Under the pieces are notes generated by a model, which was not told where the DNA came from, did not search any database, and saw nothing but the letters and a program-made list of their open reading frames with translations. Below, one piece after another: positions 1 to 7,914 of a DNA stretch of 64,000 nt. The translations under genes were made by a program, and so were the position numbers. Position 1 is the first letter of the stretch. Each line of letters opens with the position of its first letter. The stretch comes from Erwinia sorbitola (GTDB lineage Bacteria > Pseudomonadota > Gammaproteobacteria > Enterobacterales > Enterobacteriaceae), in NCBI RefSeq assembly GCF_009738185.1, contig NZ_CP046509.1:62001-126000 (forward strand). The letters run 5' to 3'.

Positions 1-661
1 GCGCCCGATGGATCGCCGGATGGATATGATTGCGGTAGCGCAGCCAGGGCGACAGCTGCGGGTCTTCCCCTGACCGCCGGAAATAGACCACCATTTCGCG
101 CGCCACATCCATCGCCGTCTGGGCACCGCACAGACGGTTAATCAGATGCAGCGACAGATCGATACCGGCAGTAATCCCGGCACTGGTCCAGATACCGCGA
201 TCTTCGACAAAAATGCGGTTTTCTTTGACGATCGCTCCCGGTTCTGCCGCTTTAAGCCGCTCTATCACTTCATGATGCGTGGTGCACTGAACGCCGTTCA
301 TCAGTCCGGCTTTTGCTGCCAGCAGCGATCCGGAACAGACGCAGACTAACGTTACCTCGCGGGCATGTATGGCGGGCTGGATGCGCATCAGCCAGTTACG
401 TGCTGCCATCGCCTGTGGAGTGTCGAACCACACTTTCGAGTCATGAACCCCGGGGATCACCAGCAGGCTTCCGGCAGGTAATGCCTCCGGCAGCGGCTCG
501 ATACGGCTGATATACATCTCGGTAGAGCTGAGAACGCTCTCATCCGGGCCGATATAGCGCAGGGAAAATGCGCCCGCCGCCAGCTTCAGTGTTTCCGCCG
601 GACCGGTCAGATCCAGCGTCATCACACCGGGCAGGGTTAAAAACCACACCGGGGTCGTCAT
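1..661 (-). CDS. GlxA-family AraC-type transcriptional regulator, 3' part outside window
   Basis: Read from an ATG at 661 leftward to the window edge without a stop (about 220 residues seen). The translation begins MTTPVWFLTLPGVMTLDL and has the DJ-1/PfpI-like amidase fold typical of GlxA-type regulators, including the nucleophile-elbow-like stretch VCVCSGSLLAAKAGL near residue 110 and AGITAGIDLSLHLI near residue 170. The family normally carries two AraC helix-turn-helix motifs after this domain; that part would lie outside the window, so DNA binding is inferred. The start is one base past the stop of the isochorismatase-like gene, so the two are almost certainly co-transcribed, and the regulator may sense or control the substrate of that hydrolase. 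Family call is firm; the ligand is unknown. Confidence 0.8.
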   Translation of the reverse strand, partial: MTTPVWFLTLPGVMTLDLTGPAETLKLAAGAFSLRYIGPDESVLSSTEMYISRIEPLPEALPAGSLLVIPGVHDSKVWFDTPQAMAARNWLMRIQPAIHAREVTLVCVCSGSLLAAKAGLMNGVQCTTHHEVIERLKAAEPGAIVKENRIFVEDRGIWTSAGITAGIDLSLHLINRLCGAQTAMDVAREMVVYFRRSGEDPQLSPWLRYRNHIHPAIHRA

Positions 662-662
662 G

Positions 663-1205
663 TTATGCAAGTTCCTTAAGGCAGCCCTCAACGGTACGGA
701 TCTCAGCAAAACGATTAATCAGCACGCTTTCGGTACGGTGGCGTAAATCGGCAATGCTCAGGGTAATCCCATCATGGGTGATTGGGAAGGTCAGCGTTGC
801 TTCGGTCACATAGGTCACACGATAGCCGAAGTCTGACGCTACGCGCGCAGTGGTTTCACAGCACTGCTCAGAGCGCAGGCCGGTGATAATCACATGCTTC
901 ACTTCGTTCTGCTCCAGCCACTGTTGCAGGCCGGATTCCGTCAGAGCGTTATGCACTCTTTTTTGGAAGCTGGCTACCGGCTGATGTGTCAGAAATGGCA
1001 GGCGTACCACCAGACCAGACTCCGGCGCAAACGCCCCTTCACTCTCCACATGAAGTATATCCACCACAGGAATGCCTTTAGCCTGGCAGCCCGCCACCAG
1101 TGTGCTTAATGCTTTTTCAAACGCCGGAGTTTCCGCCGCCTCATTGTAGCCACGGTGATAGAAGGATTGCTGCGCGTCAATCACTAACAGTACGGTATCG
1201 GTCAT
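663..1205 (-). CDS. Isochorismatase-family cysteine hydrolase
   Basis: A 180-residue protein starting MTDTVLLVIDAQQSF. The ATG at 1205 is chosen over a longer upstream reading because an AGGAG sits 8 bases ahead of it and the family begins with this VIDAQ strand. The catalytic Asp (in VIDAQQ) and the nucleophilic Cys in GLRSEQCCETTARVASDFGY are present, and the length fits small isochorismatase-like hydrolases (nicotinamidase/YcaC/ureidoacrylate types). The family cleaves amides or enol ethers; the substrate cannot be told from sequence. It lies upstream of, and one base from, a GlxA-type regulator, so they form a two-gene operon running away from selC. Confidence 0.85.
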   Translation of the reverse strand: MTDTVLLVIDAQQSFYHRGYNEAAETPAFEKALSTLVAGCQAKGIPVVDILHVESEGAFAPESGLVVRLPFLTHQPVASFQKRVHNALTESGLQQWLEQNEVKHVIITGLRSEQCCETTARVASDFGYRVTYVTEATLTFPITHDGITLSIADLRHRTESVLINRFAEIRTVEGCLKELA

Positions 1206-1376
1206 TTCTGGACTCCTGCTGAATGGGATTAACGCTATGATGGACGGGATATGGCAAGGAAAGAAGGCCAAAAACGGACAGCTTGCTGCCGGTGGCGGAC
1301 ATCACAAAAACAGAAGGAAAAACCGGAGTTTATTTGTGGTCATTGGCGATGATATACTCTGCGCCTCTGCAATGAA

Positions 1377-1471
1377 GGAAGATCGTCGTCTCCGGTGAGG
1401 CGGCTGGACTTCAAATCCAGTTGGGGCCGCCAGCGGTCCCGGGCAGGTTCGACTCCTGTGATCTTCCGCCA
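1377..1471 (+). tRNA. selC: tRNA-Sec (anticodon UCA), selenocysteine tRNA
   Basis: The 95-base sequence has the features of bacterial tRNA-Sec: 8-bp acceptor stem GGAAGATC paired with GATCTTCC, an anticodon loop CTTCAAA closed by CTGGA/TCCAG giving anticodon TCA, a long variable arm, a T-loop GTTCGACTC and an encoded GCCA 3' end. It is essentially the same as E. coli selC. It decodes UGA as selenocysteine together with SelA, SelB and SelD, which lie elsewhere. selC is a well-known island integration site in enterobacteria (LEE, SPI-3); here no integrase follows it. Confidence 0.98.
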
Positions 1472-1783
1472 AAAAGATATCTTACCTCTCACGGGAAGAC
1501 TCCCTATCGTTAAGATTAAGCAGATGGACTGCCTTGCGATTCTTCGTCACCCCGAAAAGCGCGGTGCTTTAGAGAAAATGCGCAAAGTCCGCCAGTGTTG
1601 TAATCAAATCTACCGTTAAGCTGTCGTTACCGTAAGATCTGCTGACACTGATGAACGCAGAAGCCCGCTGTCAGTGGGCGGAGAGCCTGGTCAAAACTTA
1701 ACTATTCGGAAATTCAGGATAGTTCGCCACACTGCTCCAATGGAGCGTTCAGTCAGAAATGTATCTGTATACACTCACTCTCA
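1472..1783. other. Spacer between selC and ars operon, no gene seen
   Basis: About 310 bases between the selC 3' end and the ars operator. Short open frames exist but have no convincing ribosome site or recognisable product. I saw no integrase remnant, and no repeat of the selC 3' end was noticed further downstream. Confidence 0.5.
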
Positions 1784-1837
1784 ATATATGCGAATAAACA
1801 TATATAATATTGACAGTTTTTTACCCCTCATTAATAA
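1784..1837 (+). promoter_or_regulatory. ars promoter with ArsR-type operator
   Basis: A perfect 7-bp inverted repeat, ATATATG (1784-1790) and CATATAT (1799-1805) with an 8-base spacer, lies just upstream of a consensus -35 TTGACA (1810-1815). A -10 TAATAA follows (1832-1837, 16-base spacing). The ATAT-rich dyad directly upstream of the arsR gene fits the placement of ArsR operators. Binding is inferred. Confidence 0.6.
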
Positions 1838-1867
1838 TCAGTGGGTCAATATGAGGTGTTTATTTCA

Positions 1868-2212
1868 ATGAAATCTCTGCAACTTTTTAAAATCCTCTCC
1901 GATGAAACCCGCCTGGGGATTGTTCTGCTGCTCAGGGAGATGGGGGAGCTGTGCGTGTGCGATCTCTGTACGGCGTTGAATCAGTCCCAGCCCAAAATTT
2001 CTCGCCATCTGGCAATGCTGCGGGAGAATGGGGTTTTACTGGATCGTAAGCAGGGGAAGTGGGTTCACTATCGCTTATCTCCGCATATTCCTGCATGGGC
2101 CGCTGAGGTCATTGAGCAAGCCTGGTTAAGCCAGCAGGATGAGGTGCAGGCTATCGCCCGTAAGCTGACATCAGCCAACTGCTCTGGCAGCGGTAAAGCT
2201 GTCTGTATCTAA
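1868..2212 (+). CDS. arsR: ArsR, arsenite-responsive repressor
   Basis: A 114-residue ArsR/SmtB winged-helix repressor. The ATG at 1868 is chosen because GAGG lies upstream at normal distance and the protein then starts MKSLQLFKILSDETR as in E. coli ArsR; a GTG 27 bases earlier is possible. The As(III)-binding motif ELCVCDLC is intact (Cys29, Cys31, Cys34 in this numbering), followed by the recognition helix QSQPKISRHLAMLR. It should repress arsRBC until arsenite or antimonite binds. First gene of the arsR-arsB-arsC operon. Confidence 0.95.
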   Translation: MKSLQLFKILSDETRLGIVLLLREMGELCVCDLCTALNQSQPKISRHLAMLRENGVLLDRKQGKWVHYRLSPHIPAWAAEVIEQAWLSQQDEVQAIARKLTSANCSGSGKAVCI

Positions 2213-2222
2213 AATTTATCTA

Positions 2223-2248
2223 AACATATATGATTTTACATATATAAC
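2223..2248. promoter_or_regulatory. ATAT-rich repeat between arsR and arsB
   Basis: Two direct ACATATAT units separated by seven bases (gATTTTa) lie in the 52-base arsR-arsB spacer and resemble the half-sites of the dyad in front of arsR. It may be a second ArsR site or only AT-rich leader. Low confidence. Confidence 0.3.
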
Positions 2249-2264
2249 TGTTTGAGGGGGTTTT

Positions 2265-3554
2265 ATGTTACTGGCAGGGGCAATCTTTATTCTGACTCTT
2301 GTGTTGGTTATCTGGCAGCCGAAGGGCTTGGGGATTGGCTGGAGCGCCATGTTCGGCGCGATACTGGCTCTGCTATCGGGCGTGGTACATATTGCGGATA
2401 TCCCGGTGGTATGGAATATCGTCTGGAATGCGACCGCCACTTTTATTGCCGTGATTATCATCAGTCTGCTGCTGGATGAGTCAGGATTTTTCGAATGGGC
2501 TGCGCTGCATGTTGCCCGCTGGGGAAATGGTCGCGGACGCCTGTTATTTACCTATATCGTGTTACTTGGCGCGGCAGTAGCGGCACTGTTTGCTAACGAT
2601 GGCGCAGCGTTAATTTTGACGCCGATCGTGATCGCCATGCTATTAGCGTTAGGATTCAGCAAAAGGGCCACGCTGGCATTTGTAATGGCAGCAGGTTTTA
2701 TTGCTGATACAGCCAGCCTGCCACTGATAGTCTCCAACCTGGTGAATATTGTCTCGGCTGACTTCTTCCATCTTGGATTCACGGAATATGCTTCGGTAAT
2801 GGTACCTGTAGATATTGCGGCCATTATCGCTACGCTGGGGATGTTGCATCTGTTTTTCCGTGCTGATATCCCACCCGCCTATGATCTGGCACGGTTGAAA
2901 GAGCCAGCAAAAGCCATCAAAGACCCCGCAACCTTTCGCACCGGCTGGGTGGTATTACTCTTGTTGCTGGTTGGCTTTTTTGTCCTTGAACCGCTCGGTA
3001 TTCCGGTGAGCGCGATCGCGGCGGTGGGGGCTGTTATCCTCCTGGTCGTGGCTAAAAGTGGTCACGCTATTCATACCGGGAAAGTGCTGCGCGGTGCGCC
3101 GTGGCAGATTGTGATTTTCTCGCTGGGGATGTATCTGGTGGTTTATGGCCTGCGCAACGCGGGGTTAACGGGGCATCTTTCCGGCGTACTGGATCTGCTG
3201 GCGGGTAAGGGGCTTTGGGCCGCAACTTTCGGCACAGGAATTCTCACCGCGTTTCTGTCATCCGTAATGAATAATATGCCAACGGTTCTGGTCGGCGCAC
3301 TGTCCATTGATGGCAGCACCGCGTCAGGCGTTATTAAAGAAGCGATGATTTATGCCAACGTTATAGGCTGCGATCTGGGGCCTAAAATTACCCCTATTGG
3401 CAGCCTTGCGACACTGCTCTGGCTGCATGTACTTTCACAGAGGAATATGACCATCGCCTGGGGATACTACTTCCGCACCGGAATTATCATGACTCTGCCC
3501 GTGCTGTTTGTCACGCTGGCTGCGCTGGCCCTGCGCCTGTCCTTCACTATTTAA
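2265..3554 (+). CDS. arsB: ArsB, arsenite/antimonite efflux permease
   Basis: A 429-residue inner-membrane protein, the same length as E. coli ArsB, with about twelve hydrophobic segments. Typical family stretches are visible: the start MLLAGAIFILTLVLVIWQPKG, LFANDGAALILTPIV near residue 108, and SSVMNNMPTVLVGALS near residue 325. It exports As(OH)3/Sb(OH)3 using the proton gradient. The start has a GAGGGGG ribosome site. It follows arsR by 52 bases and precedes arsC by 12, so it is the middle gene of the operon. No arsA or arsD is present. Confidence 0.96.
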   Translation: MLLAGAIFILTLVLVIWQPKGLGIGWSAMFGAILALLSGVVHIADIPVVWNIVWNATATFIAVIIISLLLDESGFFEWAALHVARWGNGRGRLLFTYIVLLGAAVAALFANDGAALILTPIVIAMLLALGFSKRATLAFVMAAGFIADTASLPLIVSNLVNIVSADFFHLGFTEYASVMVPVDIAAIIATLGMLHLFFRADIPPAYDLARLKEPAKAIKDPATFRTGWVVLLLLLVGFFVLEPLGIPVSAIAAVGAVILLVVAKSGHAIHTGKVLRGAPWQIVIFSLGMYLVVYGLRNAGLTGHLSGVLDLLAGKGLWAATFGTGILTAFLSSVMNNMPTVLVGALSIDGSTASGVIKEAMIYANVIGCDLGPKITPIGSLATLLWLHVLSQRNMTIAWGYYFRTGIIMTLPVLFVTLAALALRLSFTI

Positions 3555-3566
3555 TGAGAGACTAAA

Positions 3567-3992
3567 ATGAGCAATATTATCATCTATCATAATCCGGCCT
3601 GCGGCACGTCGCGTAACACGCTGGAGATGATCCGTAACAGCGGTACGGAACCGACCATTATTTATTATCTTGAAACTCCGCCCTCACGTAATGAACTGGT
3701 CAAACTCATGGCTGATATGGGCATCACGCCGCGAGCGCTGCTGCGTAAAAACGTTGAGCCGTATGAAAAAGAGGGCCTTGCAGAAGAGTGTTTTACTGAC
3801 GAACAGTTAATTGATTTTATGCTGACATACCCTATTTTGATTAACCGTCCAATTGTGGTGACCCCGCTGGGAACCCGGCTGTGCCGCCCTTCAGAAGTGG
3901 TACTGAATATTCTTCCCGATGCGCAGAAAGGTGCTTTCACCAAAGAAGACGGTGAAAAAGTCGTTGATGATGCCGGTAAACAACGAAAATAA
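3567..3992 (+). CDS. arsC: ArsC, glutaredoxin-dependent arsenate reductase
   Basis: A 141-residue protein matching the length of plasmid/E. coli ArsC. The catalytic Cys12 is in IYHNPACGTSRNT, and the later RPIVVTPLGTRLCRP stretch supplies the conserved arginines. It reduces arsenate to arsenite with glutathione/glutaredoxin so that ArsB can export it. Last gene of the ars operon, 12 bases after arsB. Confidence 0.96.
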   Translation: MSNIIIYHNPACGTSRNTLEMIRNSGTEPTIIYYLETPPSRNELVKLMADMGITPRALLRKNVEPYEKEGLAEECFTDEQLIDFMLTYPILINRPIVVTPLGTRLCRPSEVVLNILPDAQKGAFTKEDGEKVVDDAGKQRK

Positions 3993-4119
3993 ACCTTCAG
4001 CCACCTGATTTCACACACTTATTAAATTATCGGGTGATTATAAAGTGATTTATGCGATTTTATTAAACCTTTCCCCAATGCATAATACCTGAGGACGTAA
4101 TATTAAAAAGGATGAAAAA

Positions 4120-4836
4120 GTGGCAACGGGAAATACCGAAATATATCAACTAAACCGCACTCTGGTCTGGTGCGGATTCAAAAAACTTACTCCAATTTCT
4201 CTCTTTGTGATCGTATTTGGGGCCGCTTTTGGCCTGGCCGCCACTCAGGCGGGGTTAAGTGAATCAACCATTGTTATCATGAGCACCTTCGTTTTTGCCG
4301 GGGCGGCCCAGTTTGCAGCCCTTGAGCTGTGGGGCGTGCAGGTTCCGCTGTTCACGATGATGATTACTGTATTTGCCATCAATGCCCGTCATCTGCTGAT
4401 GGGTGCCACGCTCTACCCCTGGTTACGGCATCTGTCACCCTCAAAAAAATATGGCGTGATGCTGGTTGCGTCTGATGCCAACTGGGCAATGTCGATACAG
4501 GCATTCAGCCGCGGTCTGCCGGGGTTAGGGCTGCTGGTCGGCGGCGGACTGGCGCTATGGTCATTCTGGGTTTTCGGCACCTGGCTTGGGGTTTATTTGG
4601 GGGCCACGTTAAGCGATCCCAAAAGTCTTGGGCTGGATATGGTAATGGGGTGTTTTCTGTTAGCCATGGTGGTGGAGGGGGAAAAGAACCTGCGCATGAT
4701 GGCCATCTGGGGCACCGCAGGGCTGTCATCCATACTGGCTTACTGGTATTTACCCGAAAACAGTCACGTCGTGGTTGGTGCTCTGTCCGGGGGAGTTATC
4801 GGGACAATATGGCCGGAGAGTGCAAATGAACATTGA
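4120..4836 (+). CDS. azlC: AzlC-family branched-chain amino acid exporter, large subunit
   Basis: A 238-residue polytopic membrane protein of the AzlC (LIV-E) family, with family stretches such as AGAAQFAALELWG near residue 62 and FAINARHLLMGATLYPWL near residue 87. The start is a GTG, since the only nearby ATG is in another frame and stops quickly; an AAAGGA sits just upstream. Its end overlaps the AzlD-type gene by 11 bases, the usual translational coupling of this two-component exporter. Family members export valine, isoleucine, leucine or analogues. It has its own spacer after arsC and is probably a separate unit. Confidence 0.85.
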   Translation: MATGNTEIYQLNRTLVWCGFKKLTPISLFVIVFGAAFGLAATQAGLSESTIVIMSTFVFAGAAQFAALELWGVQVPLFTMMITVFAINARHLLMGATLYPWLRHLSPSKKYGVMLVASDANWAMSIQAFSRGLPGLGLLVGGGLALWSFWVFGTWLGVYLGATLSDPKSLGLDMVMGCFLLAMVVEGEKNLRMMAIWGTAGLSSILAYWYLPENSHVVVGALSGGVIGTIWPESANEH

Positions 4837-5155
4837 AATCTCAGGGGCAGGCGCGCTGATCGTTGTTTTTGCCATGGCGCTGGTAACACTGGCAACGCGC
4901 TGGGGTGGCGTGTGGATCATGTCATTTGTACCCATTAATAACCGGGTTAAGAGATTTATCCAGGCCATGTCGGGTTCGGTGCTGATCGCTATTATTGCAC
5001 CCATGGCCATAGCGGGCGATAACGCTGCCCGCCTGGCGTTAGCGACAACCGCAGCGATGATGTTGCTACTAAAAAAACCATTGCCTGCGATTGCGGGTGG
5101 CATCTTCGTTGCGGCTTTAGTCCGCTATATCCAGGTTCAGAGTGGGCTCGTTTAA
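4826..5155 (+). CDS. azlD: AzlD-family branched-chain amino acid exporter, small subunit
   Basis: A 109-residue protein with four hydrophobic segments, starting MNIEISGAGALIVVFAMALV. The ATG at 4826 has a GGAG 8 bases ahead and lies inside the end of the azlC frame. The MALVTLATRWGG and VLIAIIAPMAIAG stretches are typical of AzlD. It works as the partner of the upstream AzlC protein. A longer in-frame reading from 4775 is unlikely. Confidence 0.85.
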   Translation: MNIEISGAGALIVVFAMALVTLATRWGGVWIMSFVPINNRVKRFIQAMSGSVLIAIIAPMAIAGDNAARLALATTAAMMLLLKKPLPAIAGGIFVAALVRYIQVQSGLV

Positions 5156-5249
5156 CACAGCAGTCTGCGCAGCAATATAGTGGGAAAGTGAATACAAAAT
5201 AATCCCATAATGCGCTGATAAATCATTGGGGTATTGGTTTGCATCAGCA

Positions 5250-5726
5250 TTAATCAAACACCCCATTAATAATTGCTGTCACCACTGCGGTACTGAGTGC
5301 AATCAGCACCAGGTTATCGCCGACGATTTTCCACTCATAGCCCGGGTAATAAGGAAGCTGTCCCAGCATTGAGGCAGGGACGGATTTTTTGGCGATCCCC
5401 GGCGGCAGAGGTTTGCCGCGAGCCAGGTTTTTTGCAATGCCGGGCGGCAAGGAGCGATAGCCCGTCAGTCCAAAGTTCAGAGCAAGATGTCGCGCTTCAT
5501 CAAAGCTGATATCGGAATCGACCCTGTCGGGTTTGCCGTAATTTTTACCATGTCCTGATGAGGCTCCATTTTTTTGGCTATGTTTTTCTTTCTGACTATG
5601 GCCGTTATTCCCCTTCCCACCGCCATTTCCATTCCCGTTTCCCGGATTAGCCAGAGCAGGCGCAGCCAGCAATGAGCAGGAGATAATGGCGGCCAGCGCC
5701 ACAGTTAAATTACTGTGCTTCAACAT
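5250..5726 (-). CDS. CigR-like / RcnB-family secreted protein
   Basis: A 158-residue protein with a signal peptide (MLKHSNLTVALAAIISCSLLAAPALA, cleavage near 26). Next comes a low-complexity Gly/Asn/Lys/His-rich stretch to about residue 66, the double motif LPPGIAKNLARGKPLPPGIAKK, and a C-terminal hydrophobic segment LVLIALSTAVVTAIINGVFD. This layout is that of the Salmonella CigR family, related to the periplasmic RcnB proteins. A strong AGGAG precedes the start. CigR in Salmonella is an anti-virulence protein of SPI-3, which is itself at selC. Here the gene stands alone and has no type III secretion genes around it, so its role is unknown. Confidence 0.8.
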   Translation of the reverse strand: MLKHSNLTVALAAIISCSLLAAPALANPGNGNGNGGGKGNNGHSQKEKHSQKNGASSGHGKNYGKPDRVDSDISFDEARHLALNFGLTGYRSLPPGIAKNLARGKPLPPGIAKKSVPASMLGQLPYYPGYEWKIVGDNLVLIALSTAVVTAIINGVFD

Positions 5727-5916
5727 GATCTGATCTCCTGTGGGTGTGTCTTAATAAGATTAGAAGATACGCTAAAAAATCACCATCTTCCGCGTGCTCA
5801 GTCGTGCATTAAACCTTTGACCGGGCGTTTAGCGTAAAAATATCCGCGCATCACTTCACAGGCCTCTCTTCTCAGGATGTGATCTCTGCAGCAAAAAAAG
5901 ATACTCAGGTTTATAT

Positions 5917-5939
5917 AAAATGAAACATCGTTTCATTTT
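5917..5939. promoter_or_regulatory. KdgR-type operator upstream of kduD
   Basis: A perfect 10-bp inverted repeat, AAAATGAAAC and GTTTCATTTT around a 3-base centre ATC, matching the KdgR consensus TGAAACnnnGTTTCA of pectinolytic Erwinia/Dickeya. It lies about 120 bases ahead of the kduD start in the 333-base gap after the cigR-like gene. Repression by KdgR relieved by 2-keto-3-deoxygluconate is inferred. Confidence 0.85.
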
Positions 5940-6059
5940 GTTGAGTTCGCCGCGTTTTGCCGTTAAGCTGACCTTATCAGTTTCGGCATCGGGCACTGTC
6001 CGCTCACTTACGAGTCACGGAAAGCGCCTGAACATGTTTGATTTAACGAAGGAAACAAC

Positions 6060-6821
6060 ATGATTCTGGATAATTTCTCCCTGGCGGGAAAAGTGGCGGT
6101 GGTGACCGGATGTGATACCGGTTTAGGGCAGGGGATGGCACTTGGTCTGGCGGAAGCGGGCTGTGATATTGTCGGCATCAATATTGTTGAACCTCTTGAG
6201 ACCATAGAACGCATCGCGGCAACCGGGCGGCGCTTTCTCAGCCTGACCGCTGACCTCAGCGACATCAACGTGATCCCGGCACTGCTGGAACGAGCGGTTG
6301 CGGAGATGGGGCATCTGGATATCCTGGTCAATAACGCGGGGATCATCCGTCGTGAAGATGCCATCGACTTCAGCGAAAAGAACTGGGACGACGTGATGAA
6401 CCTGAATATCAAATCAGTGTTCTTTATGTCACAGGCGGTGGCAAAACAGTTTATCGTGCAGGGAACAGGCGGGAAAATCATCAATATCGCTTCGATGCTC
6501 TCCTATCAGGGCGGTATTCGCGTACCGTCTTATACTGCATCAAAAAGTGCTGTAATGGGTGTTACCCGTCTGCTGGCGAACGAATGGGCGCAGCACCAAA
6601 TCAACGTCAACGCCATTGCACCGGGCTATATGGCGACTAACAACACCCAGCAGCTGCGTGCTGATGAAGCGCGTAGCGAAGAGATCCTGGGCCGTATCCC
6701 GGCCGGGCGCTGGGGGCTGCCAGCCGATCTGATGGGGCCGGTGGTATTTCTCTCATCCCAGGCTTCTGACTACATTAATGGCTACACCATCGCCGTTGAC
6801 GGCGGCTGGCTGGCACGTTAA
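6060..6821 (+). CDS. kduD: KduD, 2-dehydro-3-deoxy-D-gluconate 5-dehydrogenase
   Basis: A 253-residue short-chain dehydrogenase, the usual KduD length. The cofactor motif TGCDTGLGQG is near residue 16, NNAGI near residue 90, the catalytic Ser in IASMLSYQGG and the YTASK motif near residue 156. The sequence matches KduD of enterobacteria throughout. It reduces 2,5-diketo-3-deoxygluconate to KDG in the cytoplasm. It is preceded by AAGGAA and a KdgR-like box and followed 60 bases later by an RpiB-type isomerase gene with which it likely forms an operon. Confidence 0.95.
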   Translation: MILDNFSLAGKVAVVTGCDTGLGQGMALGLAEAGCDIVGINIVEPLETIERIAATGRRFLSLTADLSDINVIPALLERAVAEMGHLDILVNNAGIIRREDAIDFSEKNWDDVMNLNIKSVFFMSQAVAKQFIVQGTGGKIINIASMLSYQGGIRVPSYTASKSAVMGVTRLLANEWAQHQINVNAIAPGYMATNNTQQLRADEARSEEILGRIPAGRWGLPADLMGPVVFLSSQASDYINGYTIAVDGGWLAR

Positions 6822-6881
6822 CTCATCCCAAATTAACTGATGTGCAGCAGGTCAGCCTGCTGCCCCTAAGAGGACGTATCA

Positions 6882-7520
6882 ATGAAAATTGCACTGATGA
6901 TGGAAAACAGCCAGGCGGCAAAAAACGCGATTATCCTGAAAGAGCTGAACGCGGTCGCCGGGGAAAAAGAGTATCCGGTCTATAACGTTGGCATGTCCGA
7001 CGAGCAGGATCACCATCTGACTTATATCCACCTTGGCATTATGGCCAGTATTTTGCTGAACTCGAAGGCGGTGGATTTTGTGGTGGCAGGCTGCGGTACC
7101 GGGCAGGGTGCATTGATGTCGCTGAACCTGCATCCGGGCGTGATCTGCGGTTACTGTATCGATCCGGCAGATGCTTTCCTGTTCGCTCAAATCAATAACG
7201 GTAATGCGCTATCGCTGCCGTTCGCTAAAGGTTTTGGCTGGGGTGCCGAGCTGAACGTACGCTTTATCTTCGAAAAAGCTTTTGCAGGAGAGAAAGGTCA
7301 GGGATATCCCGCCGATCGTAAAGAGCCTCAGGTACGCAATGCGGGCATCCTGAATCAGGTGAAAGCCGCCATTGTTAAAGAGAACTACCTGGATACGCTG
7401 CGCGCCATTGATAAAGAGCTGGTGAAAACTGCGGTATCAGGCGAGCGCTTCCAGAAATGCTTCTTCGAAAATAGTCAGAACAAAGAGATTGAAAGCTTTG
7501 TGCGTGAAATCCTCGCGTAA
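6882..7520 (+). CDS. RpiB/LacAB-family sugar isomerase, DhuI-like (probable 4-deoxy-hexosulose-uronate isomerase)
   Basis: A 212-residue protein of the RpiB/LacA/LacB fold, longer than ordinary RpiB (about 150). The catalytic-loop region VVAGCGTGQGALMSLN is near residue 68 and an NNGNALSLPFAKGFG stretch near residue 106. It sits directly after kduD, where KduI is expected in E. coli and Dickeya; no KduI cupin gene is visible in the cluster. Streptococcal DhuI is a 4-deoxy-L-threo-5-hexosulose-uronate isomerase of this same fold, paired with an SDR (DhuD), so this gene most likely supplies the isomerase step. Function is inferred from family and position. Confidence 0.7.
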   Translation: MKIALMMENSQAAKNAIILKELNAVAGEKEYPVYNVGMSDEQDHHLTYIHLGIMASILLNSKAVDFVVAGCGTGQGALMSLNLHPGVICGYCIDPADAFLFAQINNGNALSLPFAKGFGWGAELNVRFIFEKAFAGEKGQGYPADRKEPQVRNAGILNQVKAAIVKENYLDTLRAIDKELVKTAVSGERFQKCFFENSQNKEIESFVREILA

Positions 7521-7545
7521 TTGATTTTCATTTTTCGCAGATATA

Positions 7546-7576
7546 AAAAAACCGGTGCAGATGGCACCGGTTTTTT
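7546..7576. terminator. Bidirectional terminator between isomerase gene and kdgF
   Basis: Perfect 13-bp stem, AAAAAACCGGTGC paired with GCACCGGTTTTTT, 5-base loop AGATG. The A-run and T-run make it work on both strands, as expected between converging genes. Confidence 0.92.
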
Positions 7577-7590
7577 ATTGAGCAGATAAA

Positions 7591-7911
7591 TTATAAAAAG
7601 TCCTGCCGCTGCGGCGTGAAAGTATCCAACAGCACGCCTTTTTCCAGGCAAACACAGCCGTGCACAATATCCGGCTTTTTATACAGCGTATCGCCTGCCG
7701 CTACCTCGTGCGTCTCGTCGCCGATAGTAAAGCGGAAGCGGCCGGAGAGCACATAGGTCAGCTGTTCATGTACATGGTGATGCATCGGGCCAATGGCGCC
7801 AGTCTCAAAGCTGACCTCCACCGCCATCATGCTGCCACCATGCGCGAGAACGCGACGGCTTACGCCATCGCCCAAATCCTGTAATGGTCTGTCTTGCTTA
7901 AAAATAAACAC
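7591..7911 (-). CDS. kdgF: KdgF, cupin enzyme of unsaturated uronate metabolism
   Basis: A 106-residue single-domain cupin. The metal-binding histidines are in GPMHHHVHEQLTYVLSGRF and the second cupin motif in KPDIVHGCVC. The length and sequence fit KdgF, which opens 4,5-unsaturated galacturonate to the linear 5-keto-4-deoxyuronate. The gene starts 3 bases after the stop of ogl, so the two are co-transcribed leftward and end at the shared bidirectional terminator. Confidence 0.92.
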   Translation of the reverse strand: MFIFKQDRPLQDLGDGVSRRVLAHGGSMMAVEVSFETGAIGPMHHHVHEQLTYVLSGRFRFTIGDETHEVAAGDTLYKKPDIVHGCVCLEKGVLLDTFTPQRQDFL

Positions 7912-7914
7912 GGC

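Noticed and set aside
1395..1619. A 74-codon frame overlapping selC
   Set aside because: Runs through the tRNA gene and has no ribosome site.
5874..5894. CRP half-site TGTGATCTCTG upstream of kduD
   Set aside because: Only the left half matches; the right half lacks TCACA.
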